A stretch of DNA of 64,000 nt from Malachius bipustulatus. Lineage: Eukaryota; Arthropoda; Insecta; Coleoptera; Melyridae. The stretch is from assembly GCA_910589415.1 (NCBI GenBank), contig OU342631.1:11222001-11286000 (forward strand), read 5' to 3'. Below, one piece after another: positions 9,946-21,296 of this stretch (positions within the stretch are counted from its first letter, which is position 1; each line of letters starts with the position of its first letter). A program made the position numbers and the translations under genes. The notes under the pieces were generated by a model, which did not search any database, was not told the DNA's origin, and saw nothing but the letters and a program-made list of their open reading frames with translations.

Positions 9946-12900
9946 TCAATTTAAGTGGTAGGTGGTAACATTGGGGTTGATAATGTGGTGTATGATGGTG
10001 TTGATGTCGTTCACTGCCGTGTTCAACCCGGAATGCATCACGCCCGTGACCGCAGAGATGATGATACGGTTCAGCCCTATGGTTAGAACGTCGCTGAGAA
10101 GATTTGCAAGCCAATCAACCAGGATGTGTCCTGTGAATTTGATGTCGATATGCCTGAAAAGAACAGAGGGTGAATTTATTAGCGTTTCGGCAGATCGACG
10201 CTTTGATCCAATTATTTACAAAGAAACTCTGAGGATTTTTTGTATTCAAATATTCGAGTGCTTTAAAGTTCAGAGAGGTGGAACTTGATTTAATTTTCTA
10301 CCGCTCAGATCTTAGAATACGAAATAATGTAACAATGTAAAAAAGATATATATTACGATCGCTCTGCGAATTCCGGAACTGATATGATTTCTGATGTAAT
10401 AATATGTCAATTTATGTCTATTTATAATATGTCAATAATGCCTGTAAATTGAAAGACTTCTTGTGAATATGGGGTAGGTGTCTATAAGTATCATTTTCGG
10501 GCAGTTTAAGCTCTTCAAATAAAGAGCTTTCAATGGCAGACAACACAGGCAACCATCTAGAACCTCCCGAAGATGCAGATGGACCGTTTCGGTCTCTTTA
10601 TGACCTCATCAGTGTAGCACATCGAGATGGAAACCAGAGGCTACGATTATTAGAGACCGAAACGATCCGTCTGCAGCTTCGGGATGCTATAGATGGTTGC
10701 GTGTGTTATCTGCCATTGAAAGCTCTTTATTTGAAGAGCTTAAAAATGCCCGAAAATTATATTTTCATGATTTATAATCACGGAGCTAATAAAACTTTCA
10801 TATTTGTATCTATAAGTATCTATAGAATCTGCGAATTGCAAAAAAGGGTTTAATTTTTTTTTACTCGGTACTGCAGGGGGAACAACGTTATTGAGAAAAA
10901 TAATGTGCCAAATAGCTGGTAAAAGCTAAAGGCCATAAATACTAAAGAAGAAGAACCTTTTTTATTTTGATAAATATATCTTATAGACAGTGGCGGCTTT
11001 TCAGATAAAAAATTGTTTTTTTTTACATTCATCATGATTTTTTTTCAAGGTGCGACTTTTTCTTACAGCTTAACAAGGCCCGGTGAACTCGATTTTTTTA
11101 TCTTTTTGGAAGATCCGGTTTAACAAAGGTCCGGTTGGCTAAAATTGTTTTTTTGTTGAAATGCAGTTTTTTTCAAAGTCCTGTCAGTTCGATTTTTTTT
11201 TAAAGGTCCTCAACTCTAACACTCGAGCTTTTTTTGAGCATTGTCAAACCATCCCAATTTTTTTTTCAAGGTTGCTTCGACCAGATTGTCGGACAGCTCA
11301 AAAATTCGAACTTTTTTCGAATCCTATCAAAGCGGACCTTATTAAAAAATCTAATTGACCGAACTTTTAAAAATTCAAATTTTAGAGCTGACCAAGTTTT
11401 GTCTAACAGGATCTTGTAAATAAAAATTTTTGAGCTGACCGGACTTTGTCAAAGGAAAAATCCAGCTGTCCGGATTTTGCAAAAAAAATTAGAGCTGACC
11501 ATCTTTGCAAAAACCGATTATTCGATCTGACCGGACCTTATTCTGTGTAAAAATCGACTTCACTAACTTTGCAATTGACGAGCCGCCACTGATCCTAGTT
11601 CGGAAATAATACTTATCTACCGCTCATTTGATAACAAATAACTGTCATTAGTCTAATTTTACCAAAGTAATTACATGCATTAGGTACTGTTGCCGTGTTG
11701 AATAATAACTCCAATTCAATTGAATAATGACCTTATTCTTCAATCGATGTCAACAATTTCAAACAGTTGCCTATACTTTTGGCGTTCTCTGCAATTGCGT
11801 GAATTGAATGGAAAATCAAATTTATTATCAAGCAAGCAGATACCTAATGAAATTCAATAAATAAAGCATGAAATAATTGATCACTCCTTTAATTATTTCC
11901 GTTCCTTCGTTTCAATTAAAACAACTCGTGAGTTTTGGAGGCATGATACTGGAGGTAGGATGTTTTGTTGGTGGATTTCTAAGAAGTTCGGTTCACGCTT
12001 TTTCCAAAAGCTGCATGTTTGGAAGGGAAAGAAACTAAAACTTAAGAAATTAAGATGACGGAATTGGTGAAAAGGCAGTTGAGCGATTTGTTTCTCAAGT
12101 CCTAGAAAGAACAGGCGAAAAGTTTGAAATTGAATTACTATACCGACAGCATCGAAATTGACAACCGTCGGAAGTTGATATTAATCTGATGATGATTAAT
12201 GATTAATAAACATTGAAAAATAGTAATGGGATCGTTAGTTCGTTTCGTTTTTGAACTGCAGTTCAGCGGAAACAACGGAACGACTGGTTAGTTTTATAAT
12301 CTAAAATTCAGATTTACTCTAACTTTTTTTAGCGTTGCACGTACGAAATTGTGCCCTTGCGCTGACCAAGGTCTGTGAATTTAGAGGCAATAATTTTAGG
12401 GTAAAGGTCGCTAAGAATTTTAACTTGAGAAAACAATCTCCCTTTCATCTTTCATATTTCAAAAATTTCCAAAGCCGACTGGATTCCAGGGTTTCGGCAG
12501 TCAACTTTTTTTTCTTACAGCTGCCTTATTGTTTTTTATGTGATTCCGTATCAAAAAATCCAGGAATATTAAAATATATTACAGAAAAATAATTTAAAAT
12601 TTGGTTCCCTTTTTCAAAAAACGATTTATTTTTCACCGAGTGTCGTAAAAAACATAATATGACCATTATATTGACGTAATTATGTGAAAAAGTGTCTTTT
12701 TTCCCGGCGAAAATTCCCATTTTTTCAGTGTTTCTATCATATTTCAGCGACATCTGAAGTTTTCCTGTATTTTGTTTCAAATTCTTAATAAGCAAATAAG
12801 CAAATTCTCACAGTTAATACAAAATTCCCATGTACCTACTGCACTTTAATCTGGACACACTGTATAAAGTACTTATTAAAAAAAAACTTATTTCTGCAGG

Positions 12901-15900
12901 ATATTATAACTATAAGTATATGATTCATGAATTTAGGTTGTGTATTTGTATAACCCAATACCTCTACCCAATAAATACAATTACGAAGATGAGTATCGCG
13001 TTCCAAATTTACCTCAAACTCAATTCAACTCACCCTTTGTTTGCGATGTCGAAACTATCGATACTGGCATTATAAGATGTAAAGTTATAGCCCAGACCGA
13101 GGTTGATTTTGACTTTCGAGAGCTTCCCCTGAACTCCTCCCGTGGGTCCCAGGTTCATGATCTTCACGCTGTAGTCGTAATTAAACTGAAATGGAATTAA
13201 CTCTGATAAGTATCACATCGTTGTTTGAACCCATATGTACCTATAGGTGGGTTTCAGAGTTAGAGTATAGGTATGTATCAGTATAGAGGGAGTCTGTATA
13301 CAATTTACAAGAAAATATGTCTTAATTTTCGAAAAAAATATACTTATAGGTGAAATTAAAGACGTGGTATAAATTAAATAACAATTTAACTATAATGAAT
13401 AATTTTACTTCAAAAGAGACTAAAAATATATTTTAAAAACATTTTTTTATTTATCCGAGAAATATGGTGGCAAGAGATCAAGCAAAGCCATGATAACGGG
13501 TTCTGCTACATCGGTGACAGGAGTGTAACTGACAGATGATGATCAACGAGTCTTTTATATCGCTAAGCTAAGACGCTGCTGCTCTGCGAATGTTCCAAGA
13601 ATGAATCCAGCACTCGACATTCTCTTTGAAAGGATTCTCGTGTCAATCCAGACAGGATTATTCAATTGGGGGCTAGGCTAGGTTAGTTTCGTGAAGTTAC
13701 CACAAAACTATAAATTCTGGATTTTATCAGAGTAGAAATGTACCTACCACGGGATTTAAAAATTTATCAAATTAGTGTTTATTTTATTATGAAACATCCG
13801 ATGAAAAAACAGAGTTTTTTAAAATTAGTTTTGAGAGTGAGTTGCTCGACTGTACAATTTTGGAACATTTAGTCAATAATTGACTGTACAGGAGAGAGAA
13901 TTAAACAATAGAGTAAGCAATAGAGAACCCAAGGCTTGCGAATGATCAAATTGTGCGTAGTTTGAAACTTTAATTATTCTCTCTTTTAAAATTAATATTC
14001 AGGCGACGTGAAGGGTACTTACAGATTAAAAATTTTTTCCGAGTATTTTGATATGTAGTTCATTTAGTTTCGTCTAGTATTTGACTTATAGTATCGATAA
14101 ATACGATAAATTGAATAGATGAATTTTAACAGTCATAAGGAAGCGATACATAAATTTTAGGTCGTAAATTTCACGTTACTACCAAATGTCAGAGGTACGA
14201 ACAATTGGCAGAAGGTGCATTTTTCCTTAAAAGGATAAATAAAGGACGTGGACGAATTAGCTTGAAAATGGCAAGTAAAAGTAAATTTAGAATGAACGCG
14301 GCAACAGCGGATAAATGACGTTGTAAGTACTTAACAGATCGTATGATTTTTGGCAAAAATGAGATGGCGGATAAAGACGAGGCAGGTAAAGCTGGCGATT
14401 TTCCTGCATTCCGATTTGAGAGTTCTGACGAGAATCAACACGCAATTTTGCGTTGGCATCAGGTCTGCTTTAGTTATTTATGTTGCATAATGTAGCGTCG
14501 AAAGGAAGCCCTGGTGGAAATCTCTTCATATAAAATTAAACGAGGAACATTTTCCATAAGTGAGTAGTTCGCTAACCCTATTGGCCAAATTATTTAAAAA
14601 AAGTTTTTTTGTCTATCAAGACAGGGTTCCTGTCCAGGGTCAGGTCCCAGTTCCGGGTCCAGGTCACAGCTCCAGAGTTTCAAATTCAAGAATTAATTTC
14701 AAGTCTCAGAGATTTTCTCATTTATAAGTTTATTCTTTGAACCCTTTAAGGGCTTTTAACTCCTTCTACCTGGAATTCAAGTTCTCCAGGACCAGCTAAG
14801 GAGACATAAACTGCCATTTCGTGTTTTTAAAGACGAAGATCTATAAAGCACGTTATTTTAGATTGGCAGGTCATGCAGTACGTCGAGAGACACTAACACT
14901 AACACCAGCGATGATTTTGTTTCCGGACCAGTCGAGTTAACCAAGCAGCTTGCCGGCAGCATTGCACCAGCAGTAATGACATTATTTCCCCATCTACAGT
15001 CTGACCCGAATATTTATCAAAATTTTATATTAATTTCAATTTTGACCAGTGAAGTTTCATCATCAAATTTAAATAAATAAAGAAAACCAAAATATCCTTG
15101 TGTCCTTTCTTCGATCTAATTTACAGTGAGTTAGGTTTGATGTATTTTACCTTTTTTTTTTATTCTTATGCTATTATGTTATGGGTGGGGCATTCTAAAT
15201 CTGACATGTCTTGCTCGACAAGCAAAAATGGTTAAGTTTGTTTGTGAAAAAATTGGACGATCATTCTTGAGAGCTGTCAATGACCGCGTCCTTCAAGAAG
15301 TGAAGATTTTTTTTGTGACAATCCATTAGGCAAGAGTAAAAGTAGAGAGTACGACAGAAGGGGGAAGTAAAAAGGCTACAAGAGCAACTTAAACGGTGTG
15401 TCTGTCGTGAAGCGCCAACACCCGTAAAGTACGGTTGATGTATAACATGAAAGCTGTCCTGATGATGGCGTAAGACCCGAAACCGGTCGACGCTAGTATT
15501 TTGTAAAATATACTCTTACGACCTGAAATTTTCCTTTTTTATTAAAATGGATTCGTTTATCAAATGTAATCATTTAAATTCTCTTTTATTAAACAATCAA
15601 CTAGAACAATAGTAATTATTTTCTGTAGTGTAGTCGTAATCCAATCTTATTTTACAAGTTCATTGTTATCTCTCCCGTATTTTCTCACCAAAATTTATTA
15701 CAATAAATAGTACCTACCTATTATGTGCCCTGTAATAATGGAACACGAGTTATCTAAATAAGATTTGAATCAAATCAATAATTTATCCAATAATTATAAT
15801 TATTACAACTTCATTGAAATTCCATGATTGAATTCAAGTGCCAATTATTTTTTTATCTACTCCCTTATTGGAAAGTAACAAAACAACTTGCATAACCTGA

Positions 15901-18900
15901 AATGAGCCTTTTGCACGTACCTACTGTGTAATGAGAGTCAAAACAGTGCTGTAATTTTTGTATTACAACACGTTGGTATTATAAATCACAGAGTCCAAAC
16001 TCATGATAGCGGCTGGGAGAACAATAATTAAGACGGTACACTTGATTAGTCGAATAATGCAACAGTTAGTTAATCTCATGAGGGAACACGTATAAAATTC
16101 ACAAACCTGTTATCATCGAAATGAGTGGCACACGAAATATTATGTATTTTCAGAGTAGTATGAATTATTATAAATTTATGATAAAAATGTGATTTCAGCA
16201 AACATTTCGATCACTAATGAACCTAACTTGCTCCCTCTATATATCACATTTTCTCTGAGATGTCGTTTACTTACGATAAGAGAGTTGAAAGTTAGAGGAA
16301 CGGTGATTTGAAGTTTGTGTTTGGAGGTAGAATAGGACACGACGACGTCTCCGCTTCTGCTTATTGTGGAGGCCCCGTGAAGGACGCCGCTTGTCAGGTT
16401 CACTTCGCCATGATAGGTGATTATCACGACTTTCTGAAATTACAACCATTGTTTTACTCTTACTCCATTAAACTACAACTTGTTCTAAAGGAGTAGTCGT
16501 TCTCGAATATTGTTATTGTTCCTAAACCGTTTGAGAACGAACAACTGCTGTGAATGTAATAAGAAGATGTAATAAAGACTTATCATAGCTATTACGTGTT
16601 ATATGTTATATGCACCTGAGAAAAAAAAGAAAATAAAAATGAAAATATTTTTCTTTATTTTTACTTTTACAGGTCCCTTTTTACCTTGTTTTTCGATGCG
16701 AAAATAAATCCAGTTCTACATAATATTATAATCACCTGTTACCAATTTAGTTTAAGTTCCATTAAAGGCCGTCATCAAGAATAATGGTCGTAAAACATCA
16801 TTGGCGGCCGCTTATACTTACAATAATTAAATATCACAACAGCGTTGGTGAATCTGCATTTATTTCCATTATCATCAAAAGGAAACATTTTCATATGATT
16901 GCACCATGAGAGCCCTTAACAGTAGCACCTAGGTCATATTTTCACCCCTTGGATGGAATCACAGATTTGGCTTCCAATACCGTCATGCATTATCGATCAA
17001 ATACAACCCAGCATGCCTATCAAGTGATCATTTTAGCTATCAGAGCAATCTATTTATCATTACTCCAGCGTCAGATACAATATCTTCATATATGACATTG
17101 ATAGCTATACGTTTAGGTGAATATAACGCAGACTAGGCGATAATGTTATTATCTATGAAGCTTATTAATCGATGGTAGTACCATTTAATCAAACAAATTG
17201 AGCAGAAATCAACATCCCCCTAAACTACTATATTACAACAATTGCTTGCTTTTCCATTGAACCTTTAAACGTTTTCAAACGATCCGGTTTGCCGCATTTG
17301 ATAATTCACCCCGAGGCTATACGTAAGCTGAAGTTTGAGTGAAGTTACTCACACCAATTCATCCACACGACTATACGCTCTCCACTTAGATGCATATTTT
17401 ATTGTGAGAAATCTACAAAAAAAGATGAATGGGAGACGTGCCATAATTATGTATATTGCGTTTTATTTATAATACGTAAGAAAAAATGTCGGAGAGAAAG
17501 TAAATTATGGGTACCCACTATTGAGAATCTGGATTGGTGTGGATAACTTCACTCACACTTCTCTTACGTTTTGATTCGGATTGCCTTGGGGCGAATTACC
17601 GGATGCAGCAAAAACCGTATCGTGTGAAAGCGCTCTTAGAATAATTATTGTAGCTAATCCCCAATAGCAGGACAATAATAGGTATTTGAAATAAAAAATA
17701 ACGTACCTTTTCGAATCCTTCACTTAAATCTGGTATCGTCATTGGATCTACTCCATTGGATTTCATAAAAGTTTGAATATTTGCTATGACTTTGTCAGCA
17801 TAATCGTTGACAATCGATTGTATTCCATCGCCAAAGCTGCGTGAAATAAAATATTAAAAAAAAAACTTATTGAAAAAGGTATATTAATTATTATGGATTC
17901 ATAATTCATAATTATTATGGACTCATCAGCATATCATGTCGGTCAGATCAGTCATGATATGCTGATGAGTTCATAATAAGAACGAGACGGTACCGTCCAT
18001 AACTGAAAATAATTTTGATGCTGAAAAATGCGAAAAAAACCCTCTTTATTAAACCCACATAAAATCGGGAGAAAAAAGTAGGTAAGTATTATCGTTAAAT
18101 AAGTATCTCTCTACGACTTTTGAATAAATGCGGTTAGATAATAGATGCACATCCACGGATAGGAGTTGATCACAGCTCAGCCTGGTTAAATAATAAATGA
18201 AAAATCACGAGTAAGAGCCAATCACAGCTCATCGGGTTCAGAAAATCACGGAATGCCGTTTTCAATATGTTAAGTTTGAGTTTAAGATAAAGTTTGCCGT
18301 AGACGTCATACAACCATTTTGACGTTTGGTTAAAAAAACTTGAAGCTTTGGTAAATAATTCCTTGGAGAGACTTGAAATTGAAGAATCAAAATAATTGCT
18401 ATTGGTTTCCAATTTGTCAATTTTTTTTATCGGTGTTAAAGCAGTTAATGAAAGCAGATTTCACTTTCATTATTTACAATAGCTGTTATTAAATATCAAC
18501 AAGTTTGAAACAGCTAGCGACCTCTCTTTTCCAAGCGACCGTACTTATAACATCGAGTTCTGTTCACGATCACATAATCCGTAGATCCCGCTTAACAAGC
18601 AAACAGTGATCTAAAACATGTGTAAATGTATAGAGAAGGGTCAAGCGCACAGAAAAGAGGAACCTCATTAAATGAATAAGGACAGAGCAAGACGCGAATT
18701 CCTTATAAGTCAAGTCAAGATGTCACCTGATGTCAAATCGAGATGTCAACTGAGTACGATGATTTGCGGAAAATGACGTAATGAAAGGAACGCAGTGGGA
18801 GTAATAAGCTTCATGGTGAGCTTCATGGAATTTATATGTTTGTCTTCAGATCTGCCTGGAATAATTATTATCATGTGGTGGAACCCAAGAAAAACTTCTA

Positions 18901-20015
18901 GTTCCTCATAAAACTCAGTGATTGGATTAAAGTTTCTGTAGAAACCTGTTTACAAGCTTCTTAGAAAAGGTGCGCACTTTTGTCCTTATTCAGTGATATA
19001 GCAGCGATAGTATACTTACTCCGAGACATTCCAGGCAGGCAAAATTTTTGTCAATAGTTTCCCCAAAATTTACAGCGTTCACCAAGACTTTTTTGCAGCT
19101 TTAGCATGGCTTAGAATATCGTGTAGTTCAGTTCCCAGAGTTACCGATCAAGGATTTGTTGTTCGTGAAACAGATCTATGAAGATCGACTTATCTGTCGT
19201 AATATACCGATACTCTAGCTAGCCAGATTTTGCAAGTGATTTATTTCTATGCACTTACATTGCGGTTTCGATATTTTGTGTGAAACTGTTAACGAAGTCA
19301 AGTCAAGTAATCGAGAGGAGAAGCTCGTCGGGATTAACGACACATTCGGCGAACAGTTACAGAGGGCCTTTAGTGGAGTGAGAAACCGTGTATTAAAATG
19401 TATCCAGGAGAATCCTTAAATGATGTTTTATAAAAATTTCTAGAAATTCTATTTTATTAACGTTCTTGAATGTTTTGACAACTGTCCTAACGTAACAAAA
19501 TCAAGAGCTGCCAGTTTTAAAGAGTGGATTAAGTTAAGACAAACTTCTTTGTGTCAGGGCCTGCTCCAAAACGGATTTTTTTTCGAACACCCCTTACAAA
19601 TCATGATTATTGCGACATTTTATTTAATTTTTCACTAATTAAAATCACTAGTCCTTGATGCCACATGACGTCAGAGCCTGCGCGCCGTGATACCGGTGTT
19701 AGTAAATTTTTTTATATAAAGAATGCCCTATACTCATGATGTTGATTAAAATAAAGAACTGAATTCGATATAAATTTATATACCTATATAAGTATTGATT
19801 GTTCTAATAAATAATAATAAAGCATGATAAATATTACCACCAAAACCAAAGAGGACTTACTGTTGGTTATTTTTGATGTATTCGAAAACTTCTACCGGAG
19901 GAGGAAGATTTTGAAATATATCGTCCAGTTCAGCTGAATTTTCCACTTCGGCGGAAGCACAACAAAGCGCTGAGAAATTGAAAATTAAAAAGAGAATTTT
20001 CCACGTCATACTCAT
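9946..20015 (-). CDS. Group 7 allergen-like secreted protein, complete five-exon gene
   Basis: Exons (minus strand): 20015..19861, 17836..17707, 16433..16275, 13185..13034, 10153..9946; GT/AG introns, continuous frame, 267 aa. Exon 1 holds a signal peptide (MTWKILFLIFNFSALCCASA). Exon 2 has IVNDYADKVIANIQTFMKSN then GVDPMTIPDLSEGFEK, a close match to the mite/insect group 7 family. Exons 3 and 4 give beta-strand blocks (KLQITVPLTF, SKVKINLGLG). Exon 5 begins HIDIKFTGHILVDWL and continues as a hydrophobic helix. The mature protein lacks cysteine. Exons 2 to 4 match the neighbour gene in length and phase, but protein divergence is much larger than between the other two paralogs. ATG 20015 was chosen because it directly precedes the signal peptide; an in-frame ATG at 20090 would hide it. 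Introns 1 to 4 (2.0, 1.3, 3.1, 2.9 kb) are enlarged by repeats. Confidence 0.9.
10490..10763. repeat. Foldback (palindromic) element, arms about 105 bp
   Basis: Left arm from attttcgggcag and right arm ending tgcccgaaaat are inverted copies with a few mismatches. Both include agctcttcaaataaagagct, a palindrome within the palindrome, and ccgtttcggtctct near the centre. The loop is about 55 bp. It lies in intron 4 of the gene at 9946..20015. A plus-strand frame across it (10533..10853) is a by-product of the GC-richer arms. Confidence 0.8.
10904..10955. repeat. Fragment of dispersed repeat (also at 60770..60826)
   Basis: About 52 bp containing aaatagctggtaaaagct and ggccataaa recur in reverse orientation at 60770..60826 with few changes. 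Short remnant of an unidentified element. Confidence 0.55.
10988..11591. mobile_element. 604-bp element with cagtggcggct inverted ends and a T-rich internal array
   Basis: Begins cagtggcggctttt and ends gacgagccgccactg, short terminal inverted repeats. The interior is a degenerate series of segments that pair a T-rich run with an agctgaccggactttg-like core, about 35 to 60 bp each. It has no open reading frame of note. The ends resemble hAT-type termini, but clean 8-bp target duplications are not evident. Non-autonomous element, class uncertain. Confidence 0.55.
12440..12590. repeat. Partial copy of the 21401..22380 palindromic element family
   Basis: The stretch with catatttcaaaaatttcc, aaagccgactgg and ttgttttttatgtgattc matches 21645 to 21745 in the same orientation. 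Only part of one arm is present. Located in intron 4 of the group 7 gene. Confidence 0.55.
14497..15080. repeat. Interspersed 0.55-kb repeat, copy 2
   Basis: Partner of 7191..7740, same orientation, in intron 3 of the group 7 gene at 9946..20015. The internal region here reads as repeats of ccaggtcccagttccgggt type rather than ccagtttcag type. It ends in catcaaatttaaataaat. Confidence 0.75.
15452..15494 (+). other. Hammerhead-ribozyme-like motif
   Basis: CTGATGA (15459..15465) is followed by a 13-nt stem II region, then GAA (15479..15481), the self-complementary hexamer ACCGGT (15482..15487), C as the cleavage-site base (15488) and GACGCT (15489..15494). GACGCT can pair with AGC-U-GTC just upstream of the core (15452..15458) with one bulged U. 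This is the layout of minimal hammerheads found in Penelope-like elements and retrozymes, where the tiny stem III works in dimers. Stem II is weak (about two G-C pairs), so it is either degenerate or a partial relic. It lies in intron 3 of the group 7 gene on the opposite strand. Confidence 0.45.
17912..17979. repeat. Perfect 27-bp-arm hairpin in an intron
   Basis: Left arm 17912..17938 and right arm 17953..17979 pair fully (one G-U wobble) around a 14-nt loop. Arms contain actcatcagcatatcatg and catgatatgctgatgag. The size and pairing resemble a microRNA precursor, but a tiny inverted-repeat transposon is equally possible. It lies in intron 1 of the group 7 gene, readable from either strand. 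Confidence 0.6.
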
Positions 20016-20457
20016 ATTGATTTCTTCGAGATTTATAACACCTTTTAAAGCACCTAGTTTTGAGTTATGAAAATTGGGTTGTAGTTTCATTTATTTATAT
20101 TCTCCTTTAACATTTTGCCAATAATTTTCATACAATCTTATCAGATTGCTATTATTGTGATATCAGAAAGAAGGACTAGTGTTTTGTTATTCATAGGGTT
20201 ATTAGATAATCAGTCTGAATTATTCTCAAGATATATTCACGCGTGTACGTTTAATAATAATGAAAACAATTTTTGCATCACGCCATATCAATGCCCACTC
20301 AAAATTAATTAGAAAATTAAACTACTAGTTTTAAGAGAGGCTCTTTTATTATGTTTTATTATATTATTTATTGTATTATGTATTATTATTGTATTTTGTA
20401 TTATTAATTTTTTTAATTATTCCTATTTTTCTATTTATGGAGGTAGCAATTTATATA
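20016..20457. other. Upstream region of the rightmost group 7 gene
   Basis: AT-rich, no shared promoter block with the other two paralogs and no recognised gene. A tattatt-rich low-complexity run occupies about 20345 to 20420. Confidence 0.4.
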
Positions 20458-21190
20458 CAGGGTGTTTCATTCATAACATGTATGGGTGTTTCTTCAACAT
20501 TTGTTCGATCAAAGAAAGTTTCTATTAATATATGTGTCCCCAAATGTACCTACCGTTTTCGAGAGAAAGGGGGGGGGGGTGTGAAAATAATTTTTCTTCT
20601 GTTTTTTGACAATATCTCAGGAACCATTTGAAATATAAAGCCCATTTTTTGCACAAACGTAAATAACGTTAATTTTAGCTACCCTTTGAGGTTTAATTCT
20701 ATTTTTTCATATGCCAGTGGCGAAGATTTTAGGGTTTCTGGAAGTTTCTTGGTCCCTAATATCTACGACACTGGGAAAATTGGCATTTTCAAAACAAATT
20801 TTAAACCGAAAATGTTTTGTGCACAAAAAGGGATAATACGTGAAGCGTTTTCGAGGAAAACGGCCATTTGCGACGAAAAACTCGCTTTGGATGATGTTGG
20901 GTGTCAAAAAAATATTTTCCATTTTTTTTCTCGTGAGGCCATAGTTTTTGCCGTTAATGCCGAATGATCACTTTCTTGAAGAAGAGCTGTCAGGACGTTT
21001 ATTATACACTCCGATTCAATCAAGAAATAATATGTGGTTCGTGCACGATGAGGTTCATGACCATTTCAGGTTAGTTGCGCGTCAGTTCTTAAATGAACAG
21101 TATACGAATCGCTGGATAGAAAGTCGAGGAGGCCCATGCGCACAGGCTTGGTATCCTCGCTCTTATCAGTCAATAATATTGAAGAACTGA
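20458..21190 (+). mobile_element. Relic mariner-like element with transposase fragment
   Basis: Left end TA-cagggtgtttcattcataac opens a sequence related to the 25425..26461 family (shared gccagtggcgaagattttaggg and tacgacactgg-like blocks). From about 20980 to 21180 the plus strand encodes a DDE transposase remnant: MWFVHDEVHDHF, then RQFLNEQYTNRWIESRGGP, then WYPRS. In the family the first block is usually WxxHDGAPxHF, so the catalytic region is damaged here. The right end is lost. Confidence 0.65.
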
Positions 21191-21296
21191 GAAGTCGATC
21201 ATACTAAGACGTAGGAGCCCGCATCGCCGTAGGAGGAGGCCATTTTCAACATTTTTTATAATTTTTTTTAGCTGTTCTTTATTATTTTATTTGTCT

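Noticed and set aside
9962..10288. 108-codon plus-strand frame
   Set aside because: Antisense to exon 5 of the rightmost group 7 gene.
10533..10853. 106-codon frame across the foldback element
   Set aside because: Explained by the palindrome; no domain, no splice sites.
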